Shown here piece after piece: positions 17,501-25,000 of a stretch of 25,632 nucleotides of DNA; position 1 is the stretch's first letter, and the number at the start of each line of letters is the position of its first letter. The notes beneath the pieces are model-generated. The model did no database searches, was not told where the DNA came from, and saw nothing but the letters and a program-made list of their open reading frames with translations. Origin of the DNA: a virus. The position numbers and the translations under genes are program-made. Location of the stretch: positions 1 to 25,632 of IMG/VR virus record IMGVR_UViG_3300034063_000870; one strand, given 5' to 3'.

Positions 17501-17508
17501 TTTCATAA
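5503..17508 (+). CDS. Giant baseplate wedge protein in the gp7 slot, with YHYH domain and repeats
   Basis: 4001 residues, about four times T4 gp7 (1032), between gene 6 and gene 8 where gene 7 lies in T4. Residues about 1-300 resemble, from memory, the C-terminal part of T4 gp7: both share a DFYS(S/T)KGxExS block (193 onward) followed by LFR/K.LY, with an alternating beta tail. The rest is a mosaic. There are GFP...E.I.YT modules near 71-130 and 333-385, and a related copy near 3090-3145. Glycine-tyrosine (GxGY) strands recur at many sites. HG...G..V.Y modules recur about six times. A YHYH-type domain spans about 1241-1330 (HSPIIGWAYDGNPIYGP, then DLDEHNGRF). A YYQYFSYALRS block lies near 2405-2465, tandem 125-residue repeats at 2566-2900, and an LIFINDVLQVP module near 3540. 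No signal peptide or transmembrane segment was seen. Probably a wedge scaffold with large surface extensions. Confidence 0.85.
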   Translation: MSETRIKISSVVENQLPEFVKDEFPLVSEFLKQYYLSLESQGSTYDLATNLDQYVKVDTLSNLIDSTTLTSNVSFFDTTINVESTAGFPDSYGLVSIDSEIISYTGKTATSFTGCIRGFSGVTSLDNPSNPDELVFSDSAVEEHTIGSVVKNLSVLFLQKFFVKLKTQVTPGFEDRTLYSGLNDGLFVKQAVDFYSSKGTESSFEILFRALYGQDVTVIRPQDYLIQPSDAQYRITKDLVVETIDGDINQLVNRTVYQDENSFIPKARGTVTQVERIQRAEKDYYVLSLDIGYDRDIDVDGTIFGEFTIHPKTLLITDIRDTDSSVSGFTPNFTSLDVDSTVGFPQSGELLVDLQNGSKLIITYTDKTLTQFLNCSGITQEIPSGTEIKSNVYAYGYDNDQEIVKFRITGVLSDIQLKDQNSLFSVGDPIKIKTLGDNISEYKFNNWFFNIATSYTTQSIELLDSSNNSYAINFYDNHSFVIGDRISILPSYGRPGTEVFGTVISYRNQKSITVSGQGVLNVNQIFDVRKVLSRFDSSNYSSLDKYTTNVQNVYIDDQRSLYVSAPSLPTYLNQKINVNDRSVTFSGTFSGQNLNIGNHPFYTGDSVYYRSGGQQNNLGIDDGYYFVRKINGTTIQLAKSKANLFANKIVSVSGTVANNKLEFSSFVSESSLETKQLEPQKLIRKITNPINDENVLKTLPGSTGILVNGVEVLNYKSNNNIFYGPIENISVTSSGSGYDVINPPVLQISDSVGSGATAYCNVKGALERIEVINGGFDYLEEPKIKILGGNGSLASAKANLISFDHLVEFNASPTSGAVNGTTYEISFIDDHKFRDYEQVVYDPQGQTVVGGLSTNSSYFVSVIDSKNVKLHYTYSDSILGVNTVSLTNTGNGVQRFKSTNKKKRIGSVTVVNSGTNYENKKRTSNVSGINTALNIIHIESHGYESGEIVTYDYTENSIAGLASTSTYYVTKVDENNFKLSLVGTSTTQPKNINYITEEYVNLTSSGSGIHIFNYEPITVTVSGTIGVSTLTGQDFNAVLQPIFRGSIESVHVQDGGNSFGSDEILNYNRQPEFLLLNGSGAQLTPIVNNGSIVDVIINDPGSNYSSPPNITINGSGSGALLTPVISNGSITSIKVIFGGTGYLTSNTSLDVTAAGLLAKFECDIKSWNINLFERFVQTNQITDDDGVLGDSFSGFGLEYFHLYSPRKLRSSVLGTRFRNGITFYQTDLQFVDGREVNSNAHSPIIGWAYDGNPIYGPYGYSSITGGSIRSMVSGYQLNLQPNRPSITLYPAGFFVEDFEFIGNGDLDEHNGRFCVTPEYPNGVYAYFTTITDGQVDSVGPFRNYKSPVFPYFVGNTYKSKPEEFNFLKSSNQVEININDTDWIRNTTPYNITNSNSGYNFLYNPNNIREQVSEVKSVSTGTISSVGILTGGENYQVNDKIIFKAVDASSKKPVASVSFIKGKTVSSVSVATSELLNLEFYPVSNEYVAFSTSPHYFSNRDTVTFTSEFEDPQTSNISNRVNSLIVSTGIGSTAYTGLVTYFNVIGNLSNSFIRENDTYQVLNERVKILNIDKESSRVRVLRNVGEISGITTYSVGIAITEVTRKLYVNLNVENEYDYKLNKEFYFNPSESLGIGTTSGPGVATTLTFSNPGVGATQISIPTRSIYLPNHQLTSGDELIYSSNGGTQISISTDGVSSYQLSENSVVYATRLASDLIGISSYRVGLGTTGYYAGISTAANLLYLTGIGSGQIHSFTTNYENILVGNISKNNVTVSTASTHGLQLGDSVIVNVTAGISTQISISYDDYNRRIVVNRLSFSASAVDTAKNTITLPNHGLYTSQKIIHTSSSPSGGLLNEGIYYAIVVDENTIKLSNSYYYSSRIERNVVNITSSSSGFICPINPAIELNNKNTLVFDVSNSSLSFTDSGILYSAYDLDFYTDSIFKYPFDFTNTNNVEIVRTGRVGIDTTATVALRVNDSTPRKLYYKLTPINLGIIPSVKEEVVVDTDIIDANSINIVPSIYSGTQSISGITSNTFSYILSKTPEKSNYNTTNSELSYVTNSTSAYGEIETIHTNYSGFNLSAIPEIESVSSDLGSGEILEVSTNTIGKVLKTNISDIGFGYSNDYSVRPTAKLPDVIKVIPQSSFKSIGVSSVGRGYSIAPNLVVLDGLTNQIVSDVDLRYNLDSKTVTILKNTKSINNTTPSIIPINNTNGVGISSIRYISSSNDVIVTLGSSFSNASDFPFNIGDKVLIENTSVGVGSTGKGYNSSNYNYTLFTIVNTDPNIGGIGATVSYNLTNYLSNGEIPGSFDPVNSAGRMIPQKYFPIFDVVLQKNTFNIGETVFSGEYSGIVVDWNEINETLKVSTNETFVVGNVVTGRTSTSNGIIESITTSTANYVVGAASTVVKGWQKETGFLDNQFQRVHDNDYYQYFSYALRSQIPYDTWENPVSNLNHTAGFKKFGDLIIESNPSVSGINTEQNLGDVSGIADLSRSINLNCVYDFDLVSENNFIIDGNVRSDEIIFGSRVLQDYIESVGNRVLMIDDISDDFNSNPRTTQFSIVDTFNLDSRSVKFLIFVKDRRFTSQKQVSLVSLVHDGSTAYINQYGTVDTYYDMGSFDFNISGVEGNLLFYPTRSTINDYDVSTISFDIRDTIVSVGSTNLGNTVFVGSATTIVPSGTSSAVTIVGIASTYRASKVLVQIGATDSSYYEFEELTILHDGTNIILQDYGQLNTINLQSYSTLGIGTYNAYYSGSNINIDLIPYSTTPVQFNVNSARISISNTASTGIGTEIFNDSRIESSYVAISSTASPGITTIASYSSTYEGSYYIVSVEDLTNNQYQVSEVIVSNDTTEAYIAEFGVIQTNSSIGLIGATVSPSGNVDLTFTPNANTNVQVRVYQNSIGLVDLGIAYETIDFTNAFIRTGYGFYTGSETDVKRQFNLTHKQKSIFERYFDGSDSNIVNVSNNTITIPEHFFVTGEKVIYSYAGAGTTQAIGIATTSISGIGSTDKLPSTLYIVKNSELDVKVAASASDALRTPPNVLDINSVGIGTSHRFVSTNQNARVLIGIDNLIQSPLVATSVTTTAAVSIGIVDDRVTFSGITSFFGGDLIKIDDEIMRINSVGFGSTNVVLVQRPWMGTGVATHAINSVITKVNGNFNIVDNVINFVTAPYGPTPIGSTTNPPDSRDFVGIETHSTFSGRSFIRSGFVNGDSEPYSRNYIFDDISSGFNGTNKVFTLKSERSNVAGFSTSNAIILINDIFQGPARVGSIEIVGDYDLSETSGITSITFIGTATSTSYDINSSNVPVGGVIVSVGSRSGLGYQPLVSAGGTATVSIAGTISTISIGNSGSGYRSGIQTVNVGVATSSTGNYDITYIGIATVVNGRVTGVAITNPGTGYTSTNPPFVIFDSPLSYSNIPLVYSSSSSGLGTSAYADIVVGQGSSVISFEIKNSGYGYGQGEILTVSIGGTVGIPTDTSISFEEFQITIDKTFTDEFTGWSIGDLQVIDPIDSLFDGEKNTFPIKINGEQTTIRSKKGSNIEVKANLLIFINDVLQVPDVSYIFNGGSIITFKEAPKVGDTSKILFYRGTGDVDTLSVDVFETVKEGDNLRIDSDIERLKEDSRLVTDVVSTDIVETNVYAGPGLTQDETLLRPVVWCRQTEDKIINGQEVAKDRILYESLINPTTHLIQSVGIGTTQIFVESVKTFFDSADEYLQDGVSEKPQRKVIIVSQDQLVAAAATAVVSIAGTISSIVISDSGVGYSTNPVVIIENPVGLGTTQRATATPTISVGGTVSSISVSNPGTGYTSTTPPVVLISSPDISREIIEDVNYDGDFGIITGISTVSVGVASTGIVFDLFIPKNSFLRDTSINKVGIATTGVSGIQTGYYFVVYNSNVGKGLTSIHQNGSILGIGSTFIDNIYQVSAVSIAQTHAIGVGLTYVAKVTVSVSNYNGLTGLGYSSFFGEYSWGRIHNLTRNNPNQFTSYNNGLVGVSTSPLVQRYNPLKYRNYVS
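13198..14190 (+). repeat. Three tandem ~125-residue protein repeats in the giant gene
   Basis: Copies start near 13198, 13567 and 13957 (residues 2566, 2689 and 2819), 123 and 130 codons apart. Each runs through a K/Y-F/V-L/I-V-x-V/I strand, an 8-12 residue turn, an acidic strand, the key motif (L/V)xxDGTxAYI or a close variant, a (Q/E)(Y/F)G.(V/L/I).T turn, and a strand ending in ..L.(F/I).P. Only the protein pattern is conserved; the DNA has diverged. This unit is familiar from other cyanophage structural proteins (from memory). Confidence 0.7.
15463..16930 (+). repeat. Duplicated GxGY beta-strand block in the giant gene
   Basis: Two blocks, about 15463-15712 and about 16690-16930, share the order VSIAGTIS, S(G/V)GY, then PGTGYTST.PP. 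DNA identity survives in places: 17 exact bases at 15478-15494 and 16702-16718, and 20 exact bases (AATCCAGGAACTGGATATAC) at 15655-15674 and 16873-16892. The offsets are 1224 and 1218 bases. An insert of unrelated sequence with an LIFINDVLQVP module lies between. This suggests a fairly recent internal duplication. Confidence 0.7.
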
Positions 17509-17511
17509 ATA
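17504..17511 (+). promoter_or_regulatory. Late promoter candidate CATAAATA for gene 8
   Basis: CATAAATA fits the NATAAATA late motif, overlaps the stop codon of the giant gene (TAA 17506-17508) and lies 17 bases before the gp8 start. It would give gp8 and the gene after it their own late transcript despite the 12-kb gene upstream. Confidence 0.5.
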
Positions 17512-17528
17512 GATAAAAAACTCATAAA

Positions 17529-19082
17529 ATGTCTGCAATTATAACTGATCAATTAAGAATACTGAATGCCAAGAGTTTTGTTTCTGTAGCAACCTCTTCT
17601 TCTAATTCTTATTATGCTTTTGTAGGTCTTCCTAATGCGACAGATTATTCATCTACTTGGGACGTAACTCCTCCTGCACCAAAGGATAGTTTTGATCAGG
17701 AGAACGATTATTGGGACACGATGATTGCTCTCAAAAAAATTGGAGAGGATGATGTAAAACAGGTTGTTCGTAAGGTCACTTGGCAATCTGGAACAACCTA
17801 TGACATGTATCGTCATGATATCAGTAGAACAAATACGTCTAAACCATCTGGTGCGACCAGTTTGTACTCTGCAAACTATTATGTTGTAAACAGTGATTAT
17901 AGAGTTTATATTTGCATTCAAAATGGTACTTCTCCAGAAAATCCAGAGGGAAGACCATCACTCGATGAACCAACTTTTGTTGACTTAGAACCAAGATCTG
18001 CTGGTACTAGTGGAGATGGATATCTCTGGAAATATCTCTATACTATTAAACCAAGTGACATCATTAAATTTGATTCTATTAACTTTATTCCAGTTCCTAA
18101 GAATTGGGAAACGAGCACTGAGAATGCATCCGTTAGAAATAATGCGGCAACTAGTGGTCAATTAAAGATCGTAACAATCACAAATCGTGGTGTTGGTCTT
18201 GGGACTGCAAATAGAACATACACTAGAGTTCCCATTAAAGGAAATGGTAGTGGTGCGGAATGTACTATTACCATTAATAGTGATTCTAAGGTTGAATCTG
18301 TCGTTGTTTCAAAAGGAGGATCTGGATATACTTATGGAACTGTAGATCTTGTGGCAGGTAATGTTCCTACTGGAAGCACATCTCCCGTATTTAATGTGAT
18401 TATCCCACCTCAGGGAGGTCATGGAGCAGATATTTACAGAGAACTGGGAGCTTATAATGTAATTGTTTATTCTAGAATTGAAAATGACTTAGAGAATCCA
18501 GATTTTATTACAGGAAATCAAATTGCTAGAGTTGGTCTTGTAGAAAATCCAGAAGCGTATGATTCAACTTCATTTTTAACCTTATCTAAGGCAAGTGCTG
18601 TAGGAGCATTAAAGTTAACTGGAGTTGGATATAGTAGTGCATCTTTCCCTGCAGACAGCAGAATTACCCAAACAGTTGGAGTTGGATCTACTGCTGTAGG
18701 TAGAGTTATTTCTTATGATCAGAATACTGGAGTTTTGAAATATTGGCAAGACAGATCACTTGTTGGATTTAATACTGATGGAACTGCTAATACAAATCCA
18801 ACTTATGGATTTAATTTAAATAGATTTACTTCTACAGTCAGCACTGGTGGAACTACAACAATTGTAGGAACTGTAAATTCACTAAGTATCGACACAACCT
18901 TTACAGGTATATCTACTGTAATAAATAGTAGAACATACTACTTAGGTCAGTCATTTACATCGGGTGTATCAAATCCAGAAGTTAAAAAATATTCTGGAAA
19001 CATCATTTATGTAGATAACAGACCTTCGATTACTAGATCATCAAATCAAAAAGAAGATATCAAAGTCATTTTGCAATTCTAA
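17529..19082 (+). CDS. 8: Baseplate wedge protein gp8, enlarged
   Basis: A 517-residue relative of T4 gp8 (334 residues), a dimeric wedge subunit that binds gp7, gp10 and gp6. Matches to T4 gp8, from memory, lie at both ends: PPAPKDSF...DYWDTM near the N-terminus, GDGYLWKYLYTI (162-173; T4 has GDGYVWEYLFEI), FIPVPKNWE, and the C-terminal SGNIIYVDNRPS with QKEDIKVILQF (T4: MIYMENRPP and EEINILFTF). Between about 208 and 488 lies extra sequence, including glycine-tyrosine strands (TITNRGVGLG; VSKGGSGYTYG at about 260-270) of the kind repeated in the giant upstream protein, and a VGVGSTAVG turn. These inserts explain the extra length. The start follows a late-promoter motif; no clear Shine-Dalgarno sequence is present. 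Confidence 0.9.
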   Translation: MSAIITDQLRILNAKSFVSVATSSSNSYYAFVGLPNATDYSSTWDVTPPAPKDSFDQENDYWDTMIALKKIGEDDVKQVVRKVTWQSGTTYDMYRHDISRTNTSKPSGATSLYSANYYVVNSDYRVYICIQNGTSPENPEGRPSLDEPTFVDLEPRSAGTSGDGYLWKYLYTIKPSDIIKFDSINFIPVPKNWETSTENASVRNNAATSGQLKIVTITNRGVGLGTANRTYTRVPIKGNGSGAECTITINSDSKVESVVVSKGGSGYTYGTVDLVAGNVPTGSTSPVFNVIIPPQGGHGADIYRELGAYNVIVYSRIENDLENPDFITGNQIARVGLVENPEAYDSTSFLTLSKASAVGALKLTGVGYSSASFPADSRITQTVGVGSTAVGRVISYDQNTGVLKYWQDRSLVGFNTDGTANTNPTYGFNLNRFTSTVSTGGTTTIVGTVNSLSIDTTFTGISTVINSRTYYLGQSFTSGVSNPEVKKYSGNIIYVDNRPSITRSSNQKEDIKVILQF

Positions 19083-19088
19083 AGAATT

Positions 19089-22000
19089 ATGCCACAGGAA
19101 ACTAACCTCAACGTCTCTCCATACTTTGACGATTTTGATCCAACAAAAAATTATTACAAGGTTTTATTTAAACCTGGATATCCTGTTCAGGCTCGTGAAT
19201 TAACTGGATTACAATCAACACTTCAAAATCAAATTGAGCAGTTTGGTAATCATATCTTCCGAGAAGGATCGGTTGTGATTCCTGGTGGTTTAAATTATGT
19301 TGCAACTCTAGATGGTGTTTTATTAGAGAACACTTTCAATAATGTAAATATAGATCAATATATCGACAACCTAACAAATAAAATTATTATTGGACAAGAC
19401 TCGGGAGTTAGGGCTAAAGTAATATACATTTTAAAACAAAATATTGAAAATAATCCAAATACAGTTTTATATTTAAGTTATTTAAACACAGGAAATTCTG
19501 GTTCAGAAACATTCATTCCGTCAGAAAATCTCTTAGTTGAAGAGACAGTAACCCCAGGATTTACTGAAATAACATCGATACAATCAAACCAAGCATTTGC
19601 TACCACTTTGGGGGCAAATCATTTAGTAACAGGTTCAGCTGTATTCTTGTCCGAAGGTGTTTATTACTTAAGAGGATCTTTTGTAAACGTAGACAAACAG
19701 ATTCTTATTTTAGATTATAATTTTAGTTTTCCATCATACAAAATTGGATTCAGAATATTTGAAGATATAATAAATTCAGATATTGATGAATCTTTAGTCG
19801 ATAATGCTAAAGGATTTTCAAATTACGCAGCTCCTGGTGCGGATAGATTTAAAATAACTGCTGTTTTAGATAAATTATCTCTAGTTGACTTTAATGTAGA
19901 AAATTTTGTAGAAATTTTAAGAGTAGAGGGTGGAACCTTATCGAGGAATAACTCAAATACGCAATATAGTTATTTGTCTGATGAGTTTGCCAGAAGAACT
20001 TATGATGAATCCGGTGATTATTATATAAAACCACTGTCAGTAGAAATAAAAAATTCTTTAAATGATCAAAAAGGAAATGATGGGATTTTTACTGAAAATC
20101 AACTAACTCCGCAAAATAATATTCCATCAGATGATTTGGGATGTTACAGAATTTCTCCAGGTAAGGCGTATGTCAAGGGATATGAAACTGAGTTATTTTC
20201 ATCAACAATAGCAGACTTTGAAAAGCCAAGAACAACAAAAACTCTCAATACCCAGAGTATAATATATTCGACAGGAGCAACTTACTCACTCAATAGAGTT
20301 TATGGTTCTCCATCAGTTGGAATTTCAACTTATGTTGTAAGTTTGAGAGATTCTAGAGTAGGAACAAATCAATATTCAGCATCAGGAAAAGAAATCGGTG
20401 TAGCTAGAGTATATGATTTTGCCTTAGAATCTGGATCATATGATTCAGTTCTTCCTAATACTAATCAGTGGGAAATTTCCCTATATGATATCCAAACTTA
20501 TACTGAAATTTCTTTGAATGAACCAATTACACTTACTACTCCAACATTTATTAAAGGAAAGGCAAGTGGTGCAAAAGGATTTTTGAGATATGATGTTAAT
20601 AATTCAGGAATCATCACTGCGTATAATACCAGTGGAACTTTTGCAAAGGGTGAGAAATTTATTTTTGATGGAATAGAAAATAATAGAGTTGCAACTGCAA
20701 TTACTTCATATGGAACTGGGGACGTAAAATCTTTACATGGTGTAGTAGGATCTGCATCAACATTTACTGCAGATACCAGACAATATTCATCAGTAAATGT
20801 TGGATCTGTTAATATTACTGCTTCTTCAGGAGGAATTTCTACAGTAACCTCTTCTGATTTTACTTTTGTTGGTGTTGCAACTGTAGGGAATCTGGTCTCT
20901 TTTTCTAATGCAGGATTAACCACTTCAGTATTTGCGAAAATTCAAACCGTATCGGAAAGAGTTATTACAATTTCCGGTGTTACAACAGTGACTGGAATCT
21001 GTGAAGGTGCCTTACCATCTACAGATATTACTCCATCTGATTTTACAATCTTAAAGTCAAGATTCTTAAATTCTTCAAATAATACTTTATATACTTCACT
21101 AGGTAAAAAGTATATTTCCTCAGTAGATCTTTCAGATTCTCAATTAGTTATTAGAAAACAATTTAATGTTACAATTTCATCAAATTCTTTAACCATATCT
21201 CCAACGGAAATATCATCAAATGAGGTATTTTTACCATTTGATGAAGAAAGATATGTTTTAATTAGAAATGATGGAACAACAGAACCTTTAAGTTCAGATC
21301 AATTTGTTTTTACATCCGGAGGAAAAGAACTTACAATTAACGGTCTTAGATCGAATGGTTCTGCAAGACTAATTACAACTCTACAAAAAATAAATGTTAA
21401 AGCTAGAGTAAAAAATAAAAATAGAGTAAATTCTACAGTTATTGATAAATCGATTTATAGTTATTCTGGGGTTAATAGTGGAGTAGGAAACACTACAAAT
21501 AATGATGGACTAACATTTGACAATTATGCATATGGAACTCGTGTTCAAGATGAAGAACTCTCACTGAATGTTCCTGAGGTTACTAAGATATATGCTGTTT
21601 TTGAATCTTCAGGAATTCAAGACCCAACACCACCGACTATTATTCTTCAAAATATTTCATCTACTTCTGCAACAACATCCGAAATAGTGATTGGAGAGGA
21701 AATTGTAGGTGAACAAAGTGGAAATGTTGCTATTTGTCTCGAAAAACCATCATCACTTTCTATAAATTATGTCAGTTTAAATCAACTTTCCTTTATTGAG
21801 GGTGAAAGTATTAGATTTAAAGATTCAAACGTAACTGCAGTTGTCAATACAATTACTGCAGGATCGAATGATATTAAATCTAACTTTACAGTAGATAATG
21901 GTCAGAGAAGTACTATTTTAGATTACTCTAGACTTATTAGAAAACAAAATGTATCTTCTCCAACCAGAAAGTTAAAAGTATACTTTGAATCTGCTTATAT

Positions 22001-25000
22001 CCCAACATCAGACACTGGAGATATTACTGTTGCTGATTCTTATAATCAGTTTGACTACTGCGATCTACAATCTGTGGATTCTAACAGAATTTCAGATATT
22101 ATTGATACGAGACCAATAGTTGATCAGTATGATCCAAATTCTGCTACTCGTTCACCATTTGAATTCTATGGAAGATCTTTTGATAGTGATCAAAATTCTG
22201 CTTTGAATGTCTTGGCATCAGATGAAGCAATAGTTTGTAACTATTCATTCTATCTCGGCAGAATCGATAGAATATACTTATCTTCACAATCCAATACCTC
22301 TAGTATATCTGATAGTTCTTTTAGAATTCCTTTGATTATCGTAAAACAGGGAGTTCCATCAGAATCTCCACAATTACCAGATGAGATTTCTGATGCTATG
22401 GAAATAGCCAGAGTGACTTTACCACCATATCTTTGCAATCTAAGAGAATCTTCTATTTCGATAGTAGATCATAAAAGATACAGAATGCAAGATATTTCTA
22501 ATTTAGAAACTAGAATTAAGAGTCTTGAATTCTACACTTCACTATCCTTATTAGAAAATAACTCAAAGAATCTTCAAATTAAAGATGCAAATGGACTAGA
22601 TAGGTTTAAGTCTGGAATATTTGTTGATAATTTTACGACTACATCTTTCCAATCCAAAAATGGATCTATTAAAAATAGTATCGACGTTAACAATACAGAA
22701 TTAAGACCATCTCCATATACAACAGAAATTGATTTATTAATTGGATCAAAGTCATTACTGGGTATTGGAACTCAGATTAATCCAAATGTAGATATAAAGT
22801 ATCTGCAAAATTCTGATATTATTGGAACTAATATTAGAACAAGTGGTATGACTAGAGGATCAACAGGAAAAGGAGTAGTGACTTTAGATTATTTTGAAGT
22901 TCCAGAAATTGTACAACCATTTGCGACAAGAATTGAAAATGTAACTCCTTACTTAGTTACTTCCTATATTGGAACAATTGATTTAAACCCATCATCGGAT
23001 ATATGGGTAGACTCTATAAAATTAGATCCACTAACAGTTGAGGGAATTGAAGGAAGAACAACAGTAACACAACTTCAACTAGAGGAAAGTGAATTTGATC
23101 CACAAGCAGGATGGAATCCAGTTTCTTGGGGTTCTTGGCAAAATAATTGGACTGGTTCTACAACAACTAGTAACACCGTAGGTTTTATTGAGACCATTAC
23201 CACAACTCAAACAGGAACCGCAACAAGAACTGGAACAACTTCAAGAACTTTAAATTCAACTAATAATGTATCTCTGGGCAATAGAGTTGTTAGTGTTGAT
23301 GTTTCTCCATTTATGAGATCGAGAAATATTGAGTTTAATGCGAAGAGATTGAGACCATTTTCACGAGTTTATGCATTTTTTGACGGTCAAGATGTTAACA
23401 AATATGTTATTCCAAAACTAATTGAAATAGAAATGTTGGAGGGAACATTTATTGTTGGAGAAACTGTAGCAAGTAGTGGATTATCAATTGGATTTGACCA
23501 ATCCGAGATTACATTAAGATGTGCAACTCCAAATCATAGGTATGGACCTTTTAATTCCCCGACCGACATTTTCACAAATAATCCATATAATCAAAACCAA
23601 CAAATAGAATCTTCATATACTTCCAATTCTTCAATTTTGAATATTGATACTGTAAGTTTATCAGAATTTTCTATCGGAAATTATGGTGGATTTATTTCAA
23701 TCGGAATGGTACTGACAGGTCAATCTAGCAAGGCAAGAGCTAGAGTTTCTAATATTCGACTAATCACTGACGGAACTGGAGTTGTTATCGGTTCCTTCTT
23801 TGTTCCCAATCCAAATAATCCAACTAATCCAAGTTTTAGAACAGGAACAAAAACACTTAAATTGACAAGTGACTCTCAAAATTCTCCATTATTAGGTCAA
23901 TTGGTGTCAAGAGCTGAAGCTAATTTCCTAGCTGATGGTATAGTAACTCAAAATCAAGAAACAACACTTGCTCTTAGAAATACAGAAATTCAAAATGCGG
24001 TTGTTTCGTCTACAACACCAGTAACACAAACAACCACAACAACTATTAATAGAACCCCACCTCCAGCCCCAGCACCACCATTCCCCCCACCTGCAGGAGG
24101 ACCTCCAGTTTTTAGTCCTGATTGGTGGCAATCCTTGACAGAAGGAAGACAAAATGGACCAATTGCAGGTCCACCCTTTGCTGATCCACTAGCTCAAACA
24201 TTTATAATTGGTAGTGATTCTGACACTATTGGTAGATATGTTACTAGTATTGATTTGTATTTCCAATCAAAAGATAATAGTATTCCAGTAGAAGTTCAAT
24301 TGAGATCAGTTTCTTTAGGAACTCCAACTTCAGAAATTTATCCTTTCAGTAGAGTGGTGGTTTATCCCAATCAAATTTCACTATCAGAAGATGCATCAGT
24401 TCCTACAAGGATAAATTTTTCGGCTCCAGTTTACTTGTCGGGAAATAAAGAACATGCTGTGGTTATTCTTTCAGATTCTAATGAATATAATGTTTGGATA
24501 TCCAGATTGGGAGAGGCTGACATAACAACATCTAGTGGTCCAGAGTCGGCAACTAAGTTAGTAACTTCACAAAACCTTTTAGGTTCTCTATTTAAATCCC
24601 AAAATTCTTCCACATGGACTCCAAGCCAATATGAAGATTTGAAGTTTAATCTTTTCACTGCAAGATTTGATTCCGAAGGATCTATAACATTCTTCAATCC
24701 CGAATTGAACGAAAATAATAAACAGATTGCAACTTTAAGAAAGGATTCTTTAGAAATAAATTCACGAAGAATTCGTGTCGGTCTTGGAACTACACTGACA
24801 GATTCTGGTCTTGTTGTTGGAAATCAAATTTCACAATTTGGATCTAATGCAACAGGAACTTATGTTGGAGCTGCTGGATCTGCAACTGGAAATCTTCAAA
24901 TCATTAACGCAGGTATAGGATACACTCCATCAAGTGGATCTTTAACATATAATAATGTTTCTCTCACCTCAGTAACAGGTAGTGGTAGAGATGCAACTGC

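Noticed and set aside
18920-18927. AATAAATA motif in the gp8 coding region as a late promoter for the next gene.
   Set aside because: It is inside codons, about 160 bases from the next start, and such AT-rich octamers are expected by chance in this DNA; kept only as a weak possibility.
20498-20923. 141-codon minus-strand ORF opposite the DUF4815-like gene.
   Set aside because: The + frame is continuous and carries family motifs on both sides of this region; the antisense reading is a by-product of its Thr/Ser/Gly-rich codons.
23928-24697. Minus-strand ORFs opposite the Pro-rich linker and the following domain.
   Set aside because: A Trp/Cys/Gly-rich antisense reading of Pro/Ala codons is an expected artefact; no start signal was seen.
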